Origin: Lachnospiraceae bacterium | GTDB taxonomy: Bacteria > Bacillota > Clostridia > Lachnospirales > Lachnospiraceae | Direction: 5' to 3' | Assembly: GCA_029338875.1 (NCBI GenBank) | Contig: JAQYBF010000010.1 | Span: 1-52,458, forward strand | Length of the DNA: 52,458 nt | Shown: positions 1 to 8,184 of the stretch, piece after piece | Layout of the letters: every line of letters begins with the position of its first letter | How positions within the stretch are numbered: position 1 is the first letter of the stretch | The notes under the pieces: model-generated | What the model was told of the DNA's origin: nothing | Seen by the model: only the letters and a program-made list of their open reading frames with translations | The model's database searches: none | Program-made: the position numbers and the translations under genes

Positions 1-1605
1 CTCTTCCTGGATCCTTCGGAAAACGGTGACGGCCAGCAGTGGACCAAGTATCCGATCGCTGTCATCGGCGCAGGCCCGGCAGGCCTGACCGCAGCCTGGT
101 TCCTTAGCAAGGAAGGCTATCCGGTCACCATCTTCGAAAAGGAAGATCGTCCGGGCGGCATGCTTTTAAACGGTATTCCGAACTTCCGTCTTGAGAAGGA
201 TGTCCTGGCTTCCGAAGTCGAGCTGGTGAAAAAAATGGGCGCTGAATTCAAGTGCGGCGTCGAGGTCGGTAAAGACGTTACCATTCAGGACCTCCGCGAC
301 CAAGGCTACAAGGCCTTCTTTATCGCCATCGGTCTGCAGGGCGGACGACTGGCAGGGGTTCCTGGCGAAGATGCAGAAGGAGTCGAGTCCGGTGTACATT
401 TCTTAAAGAGAGTCAACCTGGCAACCGGCACCGGTCTGTCGGATGAGAAGATCAGTGATCCGGTGCGCCTGGACGGCGATGTTGTTGTCGTCGGTGGCGG
501 AAATGTCGCTGCTGATGTGGCGCGGGCTGCGCTCCGTTGCACGGACGGTCATGTCACAATGCTCTGCCTGGAGCAGAGGGATGAGATGCCGGCTGCAAAG
601 GATGAGGTCGGGGAGATTCTTTCCGAGGGCATCGATCTTTGCAATGGCTGGGGCCCCAAGGAAATCAGGAAGAATGCGGATGGAAGCATTGCCTCCATCG
701 TCTTCAAGAAGTGCGTAAGCGTCAAGGACGAGACCGGCAGATTCAATCCGAAGTATGATGAGTCCGAGCTCAAGGAAATCCCCTGCAGCCATGTTCTCAT
801 GGCCATCGGCCAGTCCGCCGAGTGGGGTAAAATGCTCGAAGGCACCAGGGTCAAGCTCCGCCGGAACGGCACCGCAGAGGCGGATCCGGCAACCCTGCAG
901 ACCGCTGAGCCCGATATTTTCGTCGGCGGCGACATCAACCACGGCGCGCGTTTCGCCATCGATGCGATCGCAGACGGCCGGGAAGGCATGGTTTCCATCA
1001 ACCGTTTCGTGCATCCGGGCCAGTCCATGACCATAGGCCGGAATCTGCGGAACTTTATCGAGCTCGACCGCGACGACGTCCGGATCGAAAGCTATGACAA
1101 CGCTTCCCGCCAGACCCCGGGCATGCGGATGCCGAAGGAGTATGGAAATGTAGACCAGTCCGCCTTTAAGGGATTCAATGCGGAAGGTGGAAATGCAGAA
1201 GGCGGAAATGCAGGCCAGAGCGGCTTCTCAAATGAATTTGAAAATTCAGAAAGCGAAAATGCAGGCCAGGCCGGCTTCTCCAGGGAAGATATGATCAAGG
1301 CTGCCACCAAGTCCTTCGAGGATCTCCGCCTGCCTCTGACTGAGGAACAGGTCAAGATTGAGGCCAACCGCTGCTTAAAATGCGGCGCAACGACTGTTGA
1401 CTTCAATAAGTGTATCGGCTGCGGCCTCTGCACTACCCGCTGTGAATTCGATGCTATTCATCTGACCCGTGATCTGCCGCATTGCTCTGATATGTATACA
1501 GCAGAACAGATGATGGATGCTGTCAAAGCATATCTTCCAAAGCGGACCATGGCTATCATAAAGACCAAGATGCGGGGACATTCGGAATATCCGAGTGAGC
1601 AGTAA
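1..1605 (+). CDS. GltD-like FAD/NAD(P) oxidoreductase with C-terminal ferredoxin domain (5' truncated by window)
   Basis: The reading frame is open from base 1, so the true start lies upstream; the ATG at 160 in the ORF track is internal. Residues encoded at about 55-140 give the dinucleotide-binding motif VIGAGPAGL followed by an acidic FEK, and a second Rossmann site GGGNVAADVARA lies near 490-530, the layout of the glutamate synthase small subunit (GltD) and related electron-transfer flavoproteins. The C terminus carries CLKCG and then CIGCGLCTTRC, a [4Fe-4S] ferredoxin-type module. Family knowledge suggests electron transfer between NAD(P)H and an iron-sulfur partner; the partner is not visible. 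Just before the clusters is a low-complexity linker with repeats of the type NAEGGNA and NAGQ.GFS, probably a slippage expansion. Downstream hypBBA suggests a link to hydrogenase or nickel enzymes, but this is inference. Confidence 0.85.
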   Translation, partial: LFLDPSENGDGQQWTKYPIAVIGAGPAGLTAAWFLSKEGYPVTIFEKEDRPGGMLLNGIPNFRLEKDVLASEVELVKKMGAEFKCGVEVGKDVTIQDLRDQGYKAFFIAIGLQGGRLAGVPGEDAEGVESGVHFLKRVNLATGTGLSDEKISDPVRLDGDVVVVGGGNVAADVARAALRCTDGHVTMLCLEQRDEMPAAKDEVGEILSEGIDLCNGWGPKEIRKNADGSIASIVFKKCVSVKDETGRFNPKYDESELKEIPCSHVLMAIGQSAEWGKMLEGTRVKLRRNGTAEADPATLQTAEPDIFVGGDINHGARFAIDAIADGREGMVSINRFVHPGQSMTIGRNLRNFIELDRDDVRIESYDNASRQTPGMRMPKEYGNVDQSAFKGFNAEGGNAEGGNAGQSGFSNEFENSESENAGQAGFSREDMIKAATKSFEDLRLPLTEEQVKIEANRCLKCGATTVDFNKCIGCGLCTTRCEFDAIHLTRDLPHCSDMYTAEQMMDAVKAYLPKRTMAIIKTKMRGHSEYPSEQ

Positions 1606-1930
1606 GAGATATAATAGCAGTAAGAGTTAGAATCCTTCAAAGGCCGGGATAGGCCTGCGGAATTATGAAGAATTTCTGGCTGTGGAAGAATGCTGAGGAT
1701 TGAAAGCAATTGTGCGGAATCTTTCACTGGTTCGATTAGGTCTGAGGAGGATTGAAGTGATTGTGTGTGAGATCTTTCGCTGGTCCGAATGACGTGTGGA
1801 GGATTGAACATGCCTGCGGAGTTATGAAGAACGGTTGACTGTGGAAAAAGCAGAAATATTCAGTAGCTTATGTTGATGAATAAGCTGATAAGTAATCGAT
1901 GTTGGCTTATCTGTAGAAAGTTCAGAAAAA
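1606..1930. repeat. Gene-free spacer with degenerate tandem duplications
   Basis: This 325 bp spacer has no credible ORF on either strand. It holds imperfect duplications: GAGGATTGAA followed by a TTGTG and ATCTTTC block occurs at about 1692 and again at about 1746, and CCTGCGGARTTATGAAGAA occurs at about 1656 and 1813. The hypB start at 1931 has only a weak Shine-Dalgarno sequence. No clear terminator follows the upstream gene, so read-through into hypB is possible. Confidence 0.6.
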
Positions 1931-2605
1931 ATGAGTGATCGTGCATTTGAAATCCTTGACACCAAGGAAAGAGTAATTGAAGACAATGATAAGGTAGCTG
2001 CCGAAGTCCGGAAGAAGCTTTCGGACAAGGGCGTCTTCCTTATTAACCTGATGGCATCTCCCGGAGCCGGAAAGACCACAACTCTGGTCAGGACCATCAA
2101 GGCCTTAAAGGACCGTTACCGGATCGGTGTCATGGAAGCGGACGTCGATAGTGATGTCGATGCAAGAGCGGTTTCCGAGGCCGGGGCCAAAGCAATTCAG
2201 CTCCATACCGGCGGATCCTGTCACATGGATGCGGATATGACCGAGCGTGGACTCGACGGTCTGGGACTGGATGACCTGGACGTCGTCTTCCTTGAGAATG
2301 TCGGAAATCTGGTCTGCCCGGCCGAGTTTGATGTCGGAGCCAACAAAAGAGTGGTCATCCTTTCCGTTCCGGAAGGCGATGACAAGCCACTGAAGTACCC
2401 TCTGATGTTTACGGTCGGAGATGTGCTTCTGATCAACAAGTATGACACCAGAGAGATCTTCGATTTTGACCTGGACCGGCTGAAGAAAAATGTTTCTGAA
2501 CTGAATCCGGATATGGAGGTCCTGCCTCTTTCTGCAAAGACCGGCGATGGCTTCGATGCCTGGATCAACTGGCTGACCGATGCGATTGAGGCAGCCCGGA
2601 AGTAA
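1931..2605 (+). CDS. hypB: Hydrogenase/urease nickel incorporation GTPase HypB (copy 1)
   Basis: 224 aa SIMIBI-class GTPase. The P-loop ASPGAGKTTT is near residue 43, followed by the VMEADVDSD switch region, the nickel/zinc-site segment GGSCHMDA, ENVGNLVCPAEFD, and the G4 base-recognition motif INKYD. HypB hydrolyses GTP to load Ni, with HypA, into [NiFe]-hydrogenase; in some bacteria it serves urease. The N terminus lacks both the His-rich stretch and the CxxCGC high-affinity nickel site found in some HypBs, so this is a minimal form. A paralogue follows after 30 bp and hypA after that, indicating an operon. The start at 1931 is the first ATG and matches the family N terminus, though its RBS is poor. 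Confidence 0.9.
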   Translation: MSDRAFEILDTKERVIEDNDKVAAEVRKKLSDKGVFLINLMASPGAGKTTTLVRTIKALKDRYRIGVMEADVDSDVDARAVSEAGAKAIQLHTGGSCHMDADMTERGLDGLGLDDLDVVFLENVGNLVCPAEFDVGANKRVVILSVPEGDDKPLKYPLMFTVGDVLLINKYDTREIFDFDLDRLKKNVSELNPDMEVLPLSAKTGDGFDAWINWLTDAIEAARK

Positions 2606-2635
2606 GAGCAGTTGACATTATCTTAGGAGAATAGA

Positions 2636-3295
2636 ATGAAAGTTATAGAATTAAACGCATCGGTCACCGAATCCAACGACCGTGATGCAGATGCGCTTCG
2701 TCTGGAAATGAAGAAACAGGGAACCCTCTTAATCAATCTCATGTCTTCTCCCGGATCCGGCAAGACCACCCTTCTTTCGAAGACCGTGACGGATCTGAAG
2801 TCTGAAATGAAGATCGGTGTCATGGAAGCCGACATCGCTTCCGATGTCGATGCCGTGAAGATGGAATCCTACGGAGCGGTCTCCATTCAGGCCCATACCG
2901 ATGGCATGTGCCATATGGATGCAGGCATGACCCAGAGAGCTCTGGATGCCATGGGATCAAAGGGTCTGGATCTGATCTTCCTCGAAAATGTCGGGAATCT
3001 GATCTGCCCGGCTGAATTCGATACCGGCGCCGGCCGGAAGGTCATGATTCTTTCTGTTCCGGAAGGCGACGACAAGCCTCTCAAATATCCGCTCATGTTC
3101 CGTGAGTCGGATGCTCTGGTTATTACGAAAATGGATGCCCTGCCCTATTTTGATTTCGACCTGGAGAAATGCAAGGAGCGGGCAAAGGCTTTGAATCCGG
3201 ACATCCGGATCTTCCCGGTTTCCGCAAAGACCGGCGAGGGCATGGAAGCCTTCGAAGAGTATCTTCGCAGGGAAGTCGAGGACTGGAAGAAATAA
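2636..3295 (+). CDS. hypB: Nickel incorporation GTPase HypB (copy 2, divergent paralogue)
   Basis: 219 aa, with a good RBS (TAGGAGAATAG before the ATG). It shares the HypB plan with the previous gene: SSPGSGKTTL P-loop, VMEADIASD, DGMCHMDA metal site, ENVGNLICPAEFD and GDDKPLKYPLMF. Its G4 motif is TKMD rather than the NKYD of copy 1, and the C-terminal halves differ. Tandem HypB genes are unusual; possible explanations are heterodimers, different client enzymes, or a recent duplication under divergence. Which one applies cannot be told from sequence. It is followed after 112 bp by hypA. Confidence 0.9.
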   Translation: MKVIELNASVTESNDRDADALRLEMKKQGTLLINLMSSPGSGKTTLLSKTVTDLKSEMKIGVMEADIASDVDAVKMESYGAVSIQAHTDGMCHMDAGMTQRALDAMGSKGLDLIFLENVGNLICPAEFDTGAGRKVMILSVPEGDDKPLKYPLMFRESDALVITKMDALPYFDFDLEKCKERAKALNPDIRIFPVSAKTGEGMEAFEEYLRREVEDWKK

Positions 3296-3407
3296 TCGTT
3301 AGAGACGAATCATTTCAGACATACTGAAATGAAGCGGTGAAAAGTGATATGCAGCCAGGAAACTGTCTGCATATCCAGCCCCTAGACAATATAGAGGTAA
3401 AAGATAC

Positions 3408-3803
3408 ATGCATGAAATGGGAATTGTGCTTCATCTGGCGGACACGCTGGATCAGGCCGCAAAGGAAAACCATATTACAAAATACGGCTCCGTGACGCTG
3501 TCCGTGGGCGAGGTCTCCGGCATTATGACGGACTACTTCGAGGAGTGCTGGGACTACTTCAAGGGCCGGCATCCCCTTCTCAAGGATTCCAAGCTGAAAC
3601 TTGAAACCATCAAGGCCATCACCTTTTGCAGCAACTGTGAGAGAAATTATGAGACCGTAAAGTACGGGAAAACCTGTCCCTACTGTGGCTCTGGCGAGAC
3701 CTGGCTGATTACCGGAAACGAGTGCCTGATCAAGGAAGTGGAAGCTGAGACTGACGATGGGGAAGAAGGCGTTGTAGAGCAGGAAGCGGATAATCTGGTT
3801 TGA
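3408..3803 (+). CDS. hypA: Nickel metallochaperone HypA
   Basis: 131 aa. It begins MHEMGIV, the invariant HypA N terminus whose His2 is a nickel ligand, which fixes the start; AGAGGT lies upstream. A zinc ribbon CSNC...CPYC lies near residues 74-98. HypA delivers Ni with HypB. The C terminus after the usual ending is extended by about 20 mostly acidic residues (DDGEEGVVEQEAD), of no known role. It is the last gene of the hypB-hypB-hypA group and is followed by a terminator. No hypC, D, E or F lies in the window, so these are upstream or elsewhere. Confidence 0.93.
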   Translation: MHEMGIVLHLADTLDQAAKENHITKYGSVTLSVGEVSGIMTDYFEECWDYFKGRHPLLKDSKLKLETIKAITFCSNCERNYETVKYGKTCPYCGSGETWLITGNECLIKEVEAETDDGEEGVVEQEADNLV

Positions 3804-3944
3804 TTTCTGGTCGGATAAATTTGATTGATGACCAGCTAATTATGGAGGCAGACCAGTTGGTTTGATAACTGCTCTGATTAATTATTGCAACGTATCGTAT
3901 TATTGCTATGCTTTGCAAATACATCCAATCATATGATGAGTATA

Positions 3945-3973
3945 AAAAGAAGTCCTGGACGGGCTTCTTTTTT
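3945..3973 (+). terminator. Rho-independent terminator after hypA
   Basis: AAGAAGTCC, a five-base loop, then GGGCTTCTT running into a T tract. It lies 140 bp after hypA and probably ends the hyp transcript. Confidence 0.75.
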
Positions 3974-4017
3974 GTATTCTGAAAAACATCTGCTATATAG
4001 GTCCTAGACAAACCTCG

Positions 4018-4290
4018 AACATCGGAATTTGAAATTTTTGCCGAAATCGATGTTTCAATATCCGGAAATAGGACGTGCAAACATCGGAATTTGAATTTTT
4101 AGTCGAAATCGATGTTCAAAAATCCGGAAATCAGAGGTACAAACATCGGGATTCAAGTTTTTTCCAGAAATCGATGTTTGACCGCCCAGAAATCAGGAAA
4201 ATAAACATCGGAATTCAGAATTTACTTCAAAATCGATGTTTATAATCAGAAAAGACATCTGAAAACAAATTTTCTGTTGAAATCGATGTT
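4018..4290 (+). repeat. Hairpin-repeat array A (5 units) upstream of the nuclease-like gene
   Basis: Five imperfect copies start at about 4018, 4079, 4141, 4203 and 4254. Each is 38-39 bp with arms AACATCG and CGATGTT around an interior of the form GAATTYRARTTTTT, plus inner complementarity ATTT/AAAT. Units are separated by 23-24 bp linkers that are themselves alike (GGAAATCAG or similar). The fifth unit is degenerate. The period of about 62 bp and the similar linkers argue for tandem palindromic repeats rather than CRISPR. The same family recurs at 5631, 10537 and 45677. Confidence 0.9.
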
Positions 4291-4422
4291 GAAATTAGAG
4301 AGAATAAAAATACTAAGCGACGTTATCCTCCCCCGGAACCAATGTTGAGACTTAGTCAAATCAAGCAGGCATTGAAATCTTAATTTTTGAGAGACCGATG
4401 TCGTAATATTTCCCAATCAACA

Positions 4423-4511
4423 AATTACAAAGCTCAAAAGCTACAGGCAGCGGTGCAATTTGCAAAGCTCAAAAGCCACAGGCAACGGTGCAATTTACAA
4501 AGCCAGGCAGG
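4423..4511 (+). repeat. 35-bp tandem repeat, about 2.5 copies
   Basis: Units beginning AATTACAAAGCTCAAAAG at about 4423 and AATTTGCAAAGCTCAAAAG at about 4457, then a partial third at about 4492. Each contains ACAGGCARCGGTGC. It is non-coding, lying between hairpin array A and the nuclease-like gene. No function is apparent. Confidence 0.8.
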
Positions 4512-4689
4512 TTGTTAGGGCAATTCTCTGCCTTGGAGGAATGTCAAGGTTTGATTTAGCTTATTCTTAGGTACAGGTCAGACACTGGCAAAGCTTCATT
4601 TGTGGGAAAGTTCAAAGTCGGTCTAAGTTCAGCCACAGGCGCCAGAGTAAGTCTAATCTTAGTATTAGCTGCAGATTAGATTCAGACAA

Positions 4690-4714
4690 GATCTGTCTAT
4701 ATAAAGTACAGATC
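4690..4714 (+). promoter_or_regulatory. Inverted repeat around a TATATAA box upstream of the nuclease-like gene
   Basis: GATCTGT and ACAGATC, perfect 7-bp arms, flank an 11-bp core containing TATATAA, 31 bp before the start codon. This could be a -10 region inside an operator or a hairpin leader. A -35 box is not obvious. Confidence 0.4.
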
Positions 4715-4744
4715 CAAAAAGTATGTTTCGGAAGGGAGAGTCAT

Positions 4745-5572
4745 ATGAAAAAATATTCTTTAAAACCAACCAGCCTTTATGATGAAGCCAGGCGAAGAAA
4801 GAGAGAACTGGAAGGTGTTTATTCCACAGTCAGGCAAAGGTTTTCCAAGTATCCTGCGGGGAAATTACATGTTGTGAACAACTGGGGAAACATGGAGTAC
4901 TATCTCAGGAATGATTCGACAGATAAAAGCGGGCACTATATTTCAAAGAAGCAGGAGAGAAAAATTCGCCTTTATCTGCAGAAAAAATACGATGAAGATA
5001 TTCTTAAAGCGCTTTCAAATGAGATTGCCGCACTGGAGCGATTTCTTAAGAGAGCAGATAAGGGAGATATTCGTATAAAGGAAATATATACCAATGCACC
5101 GGAGGAAATCAGAAAGCACATCTGTCCAATTGATATGAGCGATGCGGATTTTCAGGAAAAATGGATGAGCATCCCCTTTGAGGGAAAGAAAATTTCTGAT
5201 GAAGTTCCGCATTATCTTACGGATAATGGTGAGCGGGTTCGGTCGAAATCTGAACTGAATATTGCTAATGCGCTTCTTCGACATGGAATCCCATACAAGT
5301 ACGAATGTCCGCTCCGGCTTTCTGACGGGAATACAATGTATCCGGATTTTACCTTATATGATGTTCGTCGAAGACAGGAGATGTACTGGGAGCATCGCGG
5401 TATGATGGATGACCGACAGTATGCGTCGTATGCTGTTCAGCGGACAAAGAGTTATCAGAAGGCAGGAATTTTCCTCGGTGACAGGCTGATTTTCACAGAG
5501 GAAACATCAGGCAGCCCGCTTGGGACAGATGAAATTGAGTCAGTTATCAAGCATTACTTTAAGCCGCAGTGA
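4745..5572 (+). CDS. Uncharacterised protein with C-terminal PD-(D/E)XK-like nuclease fold, flanked by hairpin repeats
   Basis: 275 aa, strong RBS (GGAAGGGAGAG). The N-terminal half has a Lys/Tyr-rich region with YYLRNDSTDKSGHYISKK, then a helical, probably coiled-coil stretch (residues about 75-115). The C-terminal half reads RSKSELNIANALL, GIPYKYECPL, MYPDFTLYD, then MYWEHRGMMDD, the order expected of a PD-(D/E)XK or Vsr-like fold: a helix Glu, the PD Asp, and an E-x-x strand with His where Lys is usual. I recognise the pattern from a common hypothetical protein family of gut Firmicutes, but know of no function. No partner gene is adjacent; instead hairpin repeats lie on both sides (arrays at 4018 and 5631). 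Nuclease activity and repeat recognition are inference. Confidence 0.75.
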   Translation: MKKYSLKPTSLYDEARRRKRELEGVYSTVRQRFSKYPAGKLHVVNNWGNMEYYLRNDSTDKSGHYISKKQERKIRLYLQKKYDEDILKALSNEIAALERFLKRADKGDIRIKEIYTNAPEEIRKHICPIDMSDADFQEKWMSIPFEGKKISDEVPHYLTDNGERVRSKSELNIANALLRHGIPYKYECPLRLSDGNTMYPDFTLYDVRRRQEMYWEHRGMMDDRQYASYAVQRTKSYQKAGIFLGDRLIFTEETSGSPLGTDEIESVIKHYFKPQ

Positions 5573-5630
5573 AAATTGTCAGTGGGAATGGCTGATGAAT
5601 AGTTTTACCTGGGAATCTGTACGATTATAT

Positions 5631-5792
5631 AACATCGGAATTTGAGAATTTCTTCGAAATCGATGTTTGAAACTCCAAAAAGCGATAATACAGACATCGA
5701 GATTCGGAATTTTCTACAAAATCGATGTTTAAAACGAGTAAAAGACATCGAAAAGCTAATTTCGATTGAAATCTTCTATTGAAATCGATGCT
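5631..5792 (+). repeat. Hairpin-repeat array B (3 units) downstream of the nuclease-like gene
   Basis: Units at about 5631-5668, 5693-5730 and a degenerate third at about 5743-5792, in the same orientation and with the same AACATCG/CGATGTT arms as array A. It begins 58 bp after the nuclease stop codon, so the gene sits between two arrays. Confidence 0.87.
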
Positions 5793-5834
5793 CTAAGTGC
5801 AATCAGTTAACAGACAGCGAGATTTCAGATTTCA

Positions 5835-5997
5835 GGCCTTCTTTTTGGAAGAACAGCACCTAGGTGGGCACAAACTTAAGAACATGCAAGCCTTCTATAG
5901 AAATGGCAGGACCTGGGCCAGCACAATACTTAAGAACAGTCATGCCTTCTTTTTCAGAAACGGCAGCACCTGCGCAAGCACAATACTCAGGAACATG
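5835..5997 (-). repeat. Triplicated 3' end of the DMT transporter gene (period about 54 bp)
   Basis: Read on the minus strand, the last 18 or so codons of the transporter (FLSIVLAQVLPFLKKKA) are repeated twice past its stop codon: the copy at about 5889-5941 still encodes FLSIVLAQVLPFL and then a stop, and the copy at about 5835-5888 is more diverged. The CDS itself ends in the 5942-5997 copy. This is a local tandem duplication, now non-coding. Confidence 0.85.
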
Positions 5998-7097
5998 AGC
6001 CCGCCTCCCAGAATCTCCGTTGCAGACATGGCCTGGCCCAGTATAATCCAGCCGGAAATTGCTGAGATCACAGACTCCAGACACATGAGAAGGGAAGCGA
6101 GCGCAGGGTTTAGATTTCTCTGTCCGATAATCTGCAGAGTGTAGGCGATGCCGCTGGAAAAGACGCCTACGTAGAGGAGCGAAGGCCCGGCCTCCACAAT
6201 GGATGGCAGGGTCGGATGCTCGAAAATCAGCATGAGAATGCCGGATTCGATGGCCACGACGAAAAACATGAGGCAGGAAAGGACAACGCCCCGGCAGCGC
6301 ATGGACCAGTAGTCGATGGTCATGATTTGGATGGCAAAGAGGAAGGCGCAGACCAGGACCTGGATGTCGCCCAGGGTGAAGCCGACGCCGGATTTTCCGG
6401 CCAGGCAGAGGAAATATAGACCAAGCAGCGAGAGTACCGCGCAGAACCAGATGTAGGGACGGACTTTTCTGCCCAGGAAAAGGCCCAGGATGGGAACCAG
6501 GATGACATAAAGCGCGGTCAGGAAGCCGGCTTTTGCAACTGTTGTGTTTCCGATGCCGAACTGCTGGAAGATGGTGGCAGCGGCGAGGGCGGTTCCGCAG
6601 ATCAGGGCGCCTTTGAGCTCGGCTTTGGTGACCGGGCCGATTTTGTAGGTTAGTTTGTCGGGAACGGATTCAGAAGAATTTTCTCCTGACAATTCAGGAG
6701 CCGCTGCAGATGATTGTCCCCTGTGGCTGATTTTCTCGACGATTACAGCGACCGGAATCAGGAAAATTGCGCCGATCAGGCTTCTTATGGAAGTGAAGGT
6801 CAGTCCGCCGATATATTCGGCCCCGACCGACTGGGCCACGAAAGCAGTTCCCCAGATCAGAGAGGCAAGAAAAAGAATGATGGAGCCCTTTAACTGACTG
6901 CCCGGCTTCAGACGGGCGGATTCCGAATCGAATGGTTTCGGAATGGAGGACTTCAAGCTGGATGGGTCAGGATTTGATAACTTCATACTTGATGCCCTCG
7001 AACCGGAAATCTTTGAACCGGCCGGCGTCTGACCGGGCGGATTCTCGCCTGCCAACGACAAATTTTCTATAGTGTTGGTAACTTTTTCTTCTGACAT
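5940..7097 (-). CDS. EamA/DMT-family permease
   Basis: 385 aa. After a hydrophilic N-terminal extension of about 65 residues (Ser/Pro/Lys-rich, low complexity), about ten hydrophobic helices form two EamA repeats, for example LFLASLIWGTAFVAQ at the first and LASLLMCLESVISAI near the last. Family members export or import amino acids and metabolites; the substrate cannot be told. The loop between early helices has a further Ser/Glu-rich insertion (SSAAAPELSGENSSESV). The start is uncertain: the ATG at 7097 is used by the ORF, but only a weak RBS precedes it. It is convergent with the nuclease-like gene and divergent from maf. Confidence 0.82.
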   Translation of the reverse strand: MSEEKVTNTIENLSLAGENPPGQTPAGSKISGSRASSMKLSNPDPSSLKSSIPKPFDSESARLKPGSQLKGSIILFLASLIWGTAFVAQSVGAEYIGGLTFTSIRSLIGAIFLIPVAVIVEKISHRGQSSAAAPELSGENSSESVPDKLTYKIGPVTKAELKGALICGTALAAATIFQQFGIGNTTVAKAGFLTALYVILVPILGLFLGRKVRPYIWFCAVLSLLGLYFLCLAGKSGVGFTLGDIQVLVCAFLFAIQIMTIDYWSMRCRGVVLSCLMFFVVAIESGILMLIFEHPTLPSIVEAGPSLLYVGVFSSGIAYTLQIIGQRNLNPALASLLMCLESVISAISGWIILGQAMSATEILGGGLMFLSIVLAQVLPFLKKKA

Positions 7098-7513
7098 GTG
7101 TTACTCTTTTCTCTAAAAGGTACTCCTAGGCATTTTGATTGAGGATGACCTCGACAAAAGAATGCTTTATGATAAGCCTGCTGAATATCTGAAAATGTAT
7201 TTCCGATTATTCTAATAATCCAAGGGATCACAGGAAAAATTCTTATGATCCAAGGGACTACCGGGATTTTTATGAGATCTATGAGATCACATGGATTTCT
7301 ATGATTATAACAGATATGAGAGAGAAGCATTCTCCTTTCTCGGAAAAGAAGGATTTAAAGAAAAACAAATCCGCAGAGAATTTAAAGAAACTTCACGGAA
7401 AAGCGGGATTCAATGAAAAGTAAAATCCGCAGAGAATTCAAAGAAACTTCACGGGAAAGTAAGATTCGTTGAAAAGTGGATTTGCGGAGGAATTCATAGA
7501 ATAGAGGTATAAC
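7098..7513. repeat. Divergent spacer with 56-bp tandem repeat before maf
   Basis: 416 bp without a supported gene. From 7367 a unit starting AAATCCGCAGAGAATTYAAAG repeats at 7423 and, partially, at 7478 (period 56 bp), running up to the maf RBS. An earlier part (about 7195-7310) has repeats of ATCCAAGGGA and ATGAGATC. The short minus-strand ORFs listed here are products of these repeats. Confidence 0.7.
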
Positions 7514-8170
7514 ATGAAAAAACAGATCATTCTGGCATCGGGCTCGCCGCGCCGGCTGGAGCTTCTCCAGCAGATCGGCCTCCGGCCCATCGTGGTTAAA
7601 AGCCGGATCGAAGAGAAAATCACCGAGACCGACCCGGCTCTCGTCGTCGAAGAACTTTCCCGGCAGAAGGCCTGCGATGTAGCGGAGCACCTGGAAGAAT
7701 ACCTGATCGAGAGCTCCTTTTCCGATCCCATGACAGGCCTTTCCGAGACAAATATAGACCCTGTCCCGGTTTTCAATCCAAGCCAGGCTCTGGTTCTCGG
7801 CGCAGATACAGTGGTTTCCTGTGATGGAAAAATCCTGGGCAAGCCCCATTCTCATGATGAAGCATTTCAGATGATCAAGCTTCTTCAGGGGCGGAGTCAT
7901 CAGGTTTATACCGGTGTAACGCTGGCACTGCCGGAAAGCTCGGACCGGTTTACATTTCATGAAGAGACAATTGTTCATGTCGTGCCTATGACAGATGCGG
8001 AGATCAGGGCCTATGCGGAAAGCGCCGAGCCCATGGACAAGGCCGGGGCATATGGAATCCAGGGGACGTTCGGCAAGTTCATCGACCGGATCGAGGGCGA
8101 CTACTACAACGTGGTCGGCCTGCCGCTGGCGCAGGTTTATGCGGAGATCAAGAAATTTGTTTTACGGTGA
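7514..8170 (+). CDS. maf: Maf family nucleotide pyrophosphatase
   Basis: 218 aa; start preceded by AGAGGT. It begins KKQIILASGSPRRLELL, the Maf substrate-binding signature, followed by GADTVV, the QVYTGV segment and DKAGAYGIQG. Maf/YhdE enzymes hydrolyse dTTP, UTP or modified NTPs to monophosphates (house-cleaning), and overexpression affects septation. Residues about 70-93 form an insertion (ESSFSDPMTGLSETNID) relative to typical Maf. One copy of the window-wide GGTCTATATTT motif lies within it on the minus strand. The next small gene follows after 14 bp. Confidence 0.92.
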   Translation: MKKQIILASGSPRRLELLQQIGLRPIVVKSRIEEKITETDPALVVEELSRQKACDVAEHLEEYLIESSFSDPMTGLSETNIDPVPVFNPSQALVLGADTVVSCDGKILGKPHSHDEAFQMIKLLQGRSHQVYTGVTLALPESSDRFTFHEETIVHVVPMTDAEIRAYAESAEPMDKAGAYGIQGTFGKFIDRIEGDYYNVVGLPLAQVYAEIKKFVLR

Positions 8171-8184
8171 GAAAGAAGGAAATT

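Noticed and set aside
4745-5572. RAYT/HUH transposase for the hairpin repeats
   Set aside because: No HUH motif or catalytic Tyr context; the visible motifs are PD-(D/E)XK-like.
5797-6144. 115-aa plus-strand ORF with QAFF/NGRTW-like repeats
   Set aside because: It is the reverse reading of the triplicated 3' end of the DMT transporter gene.
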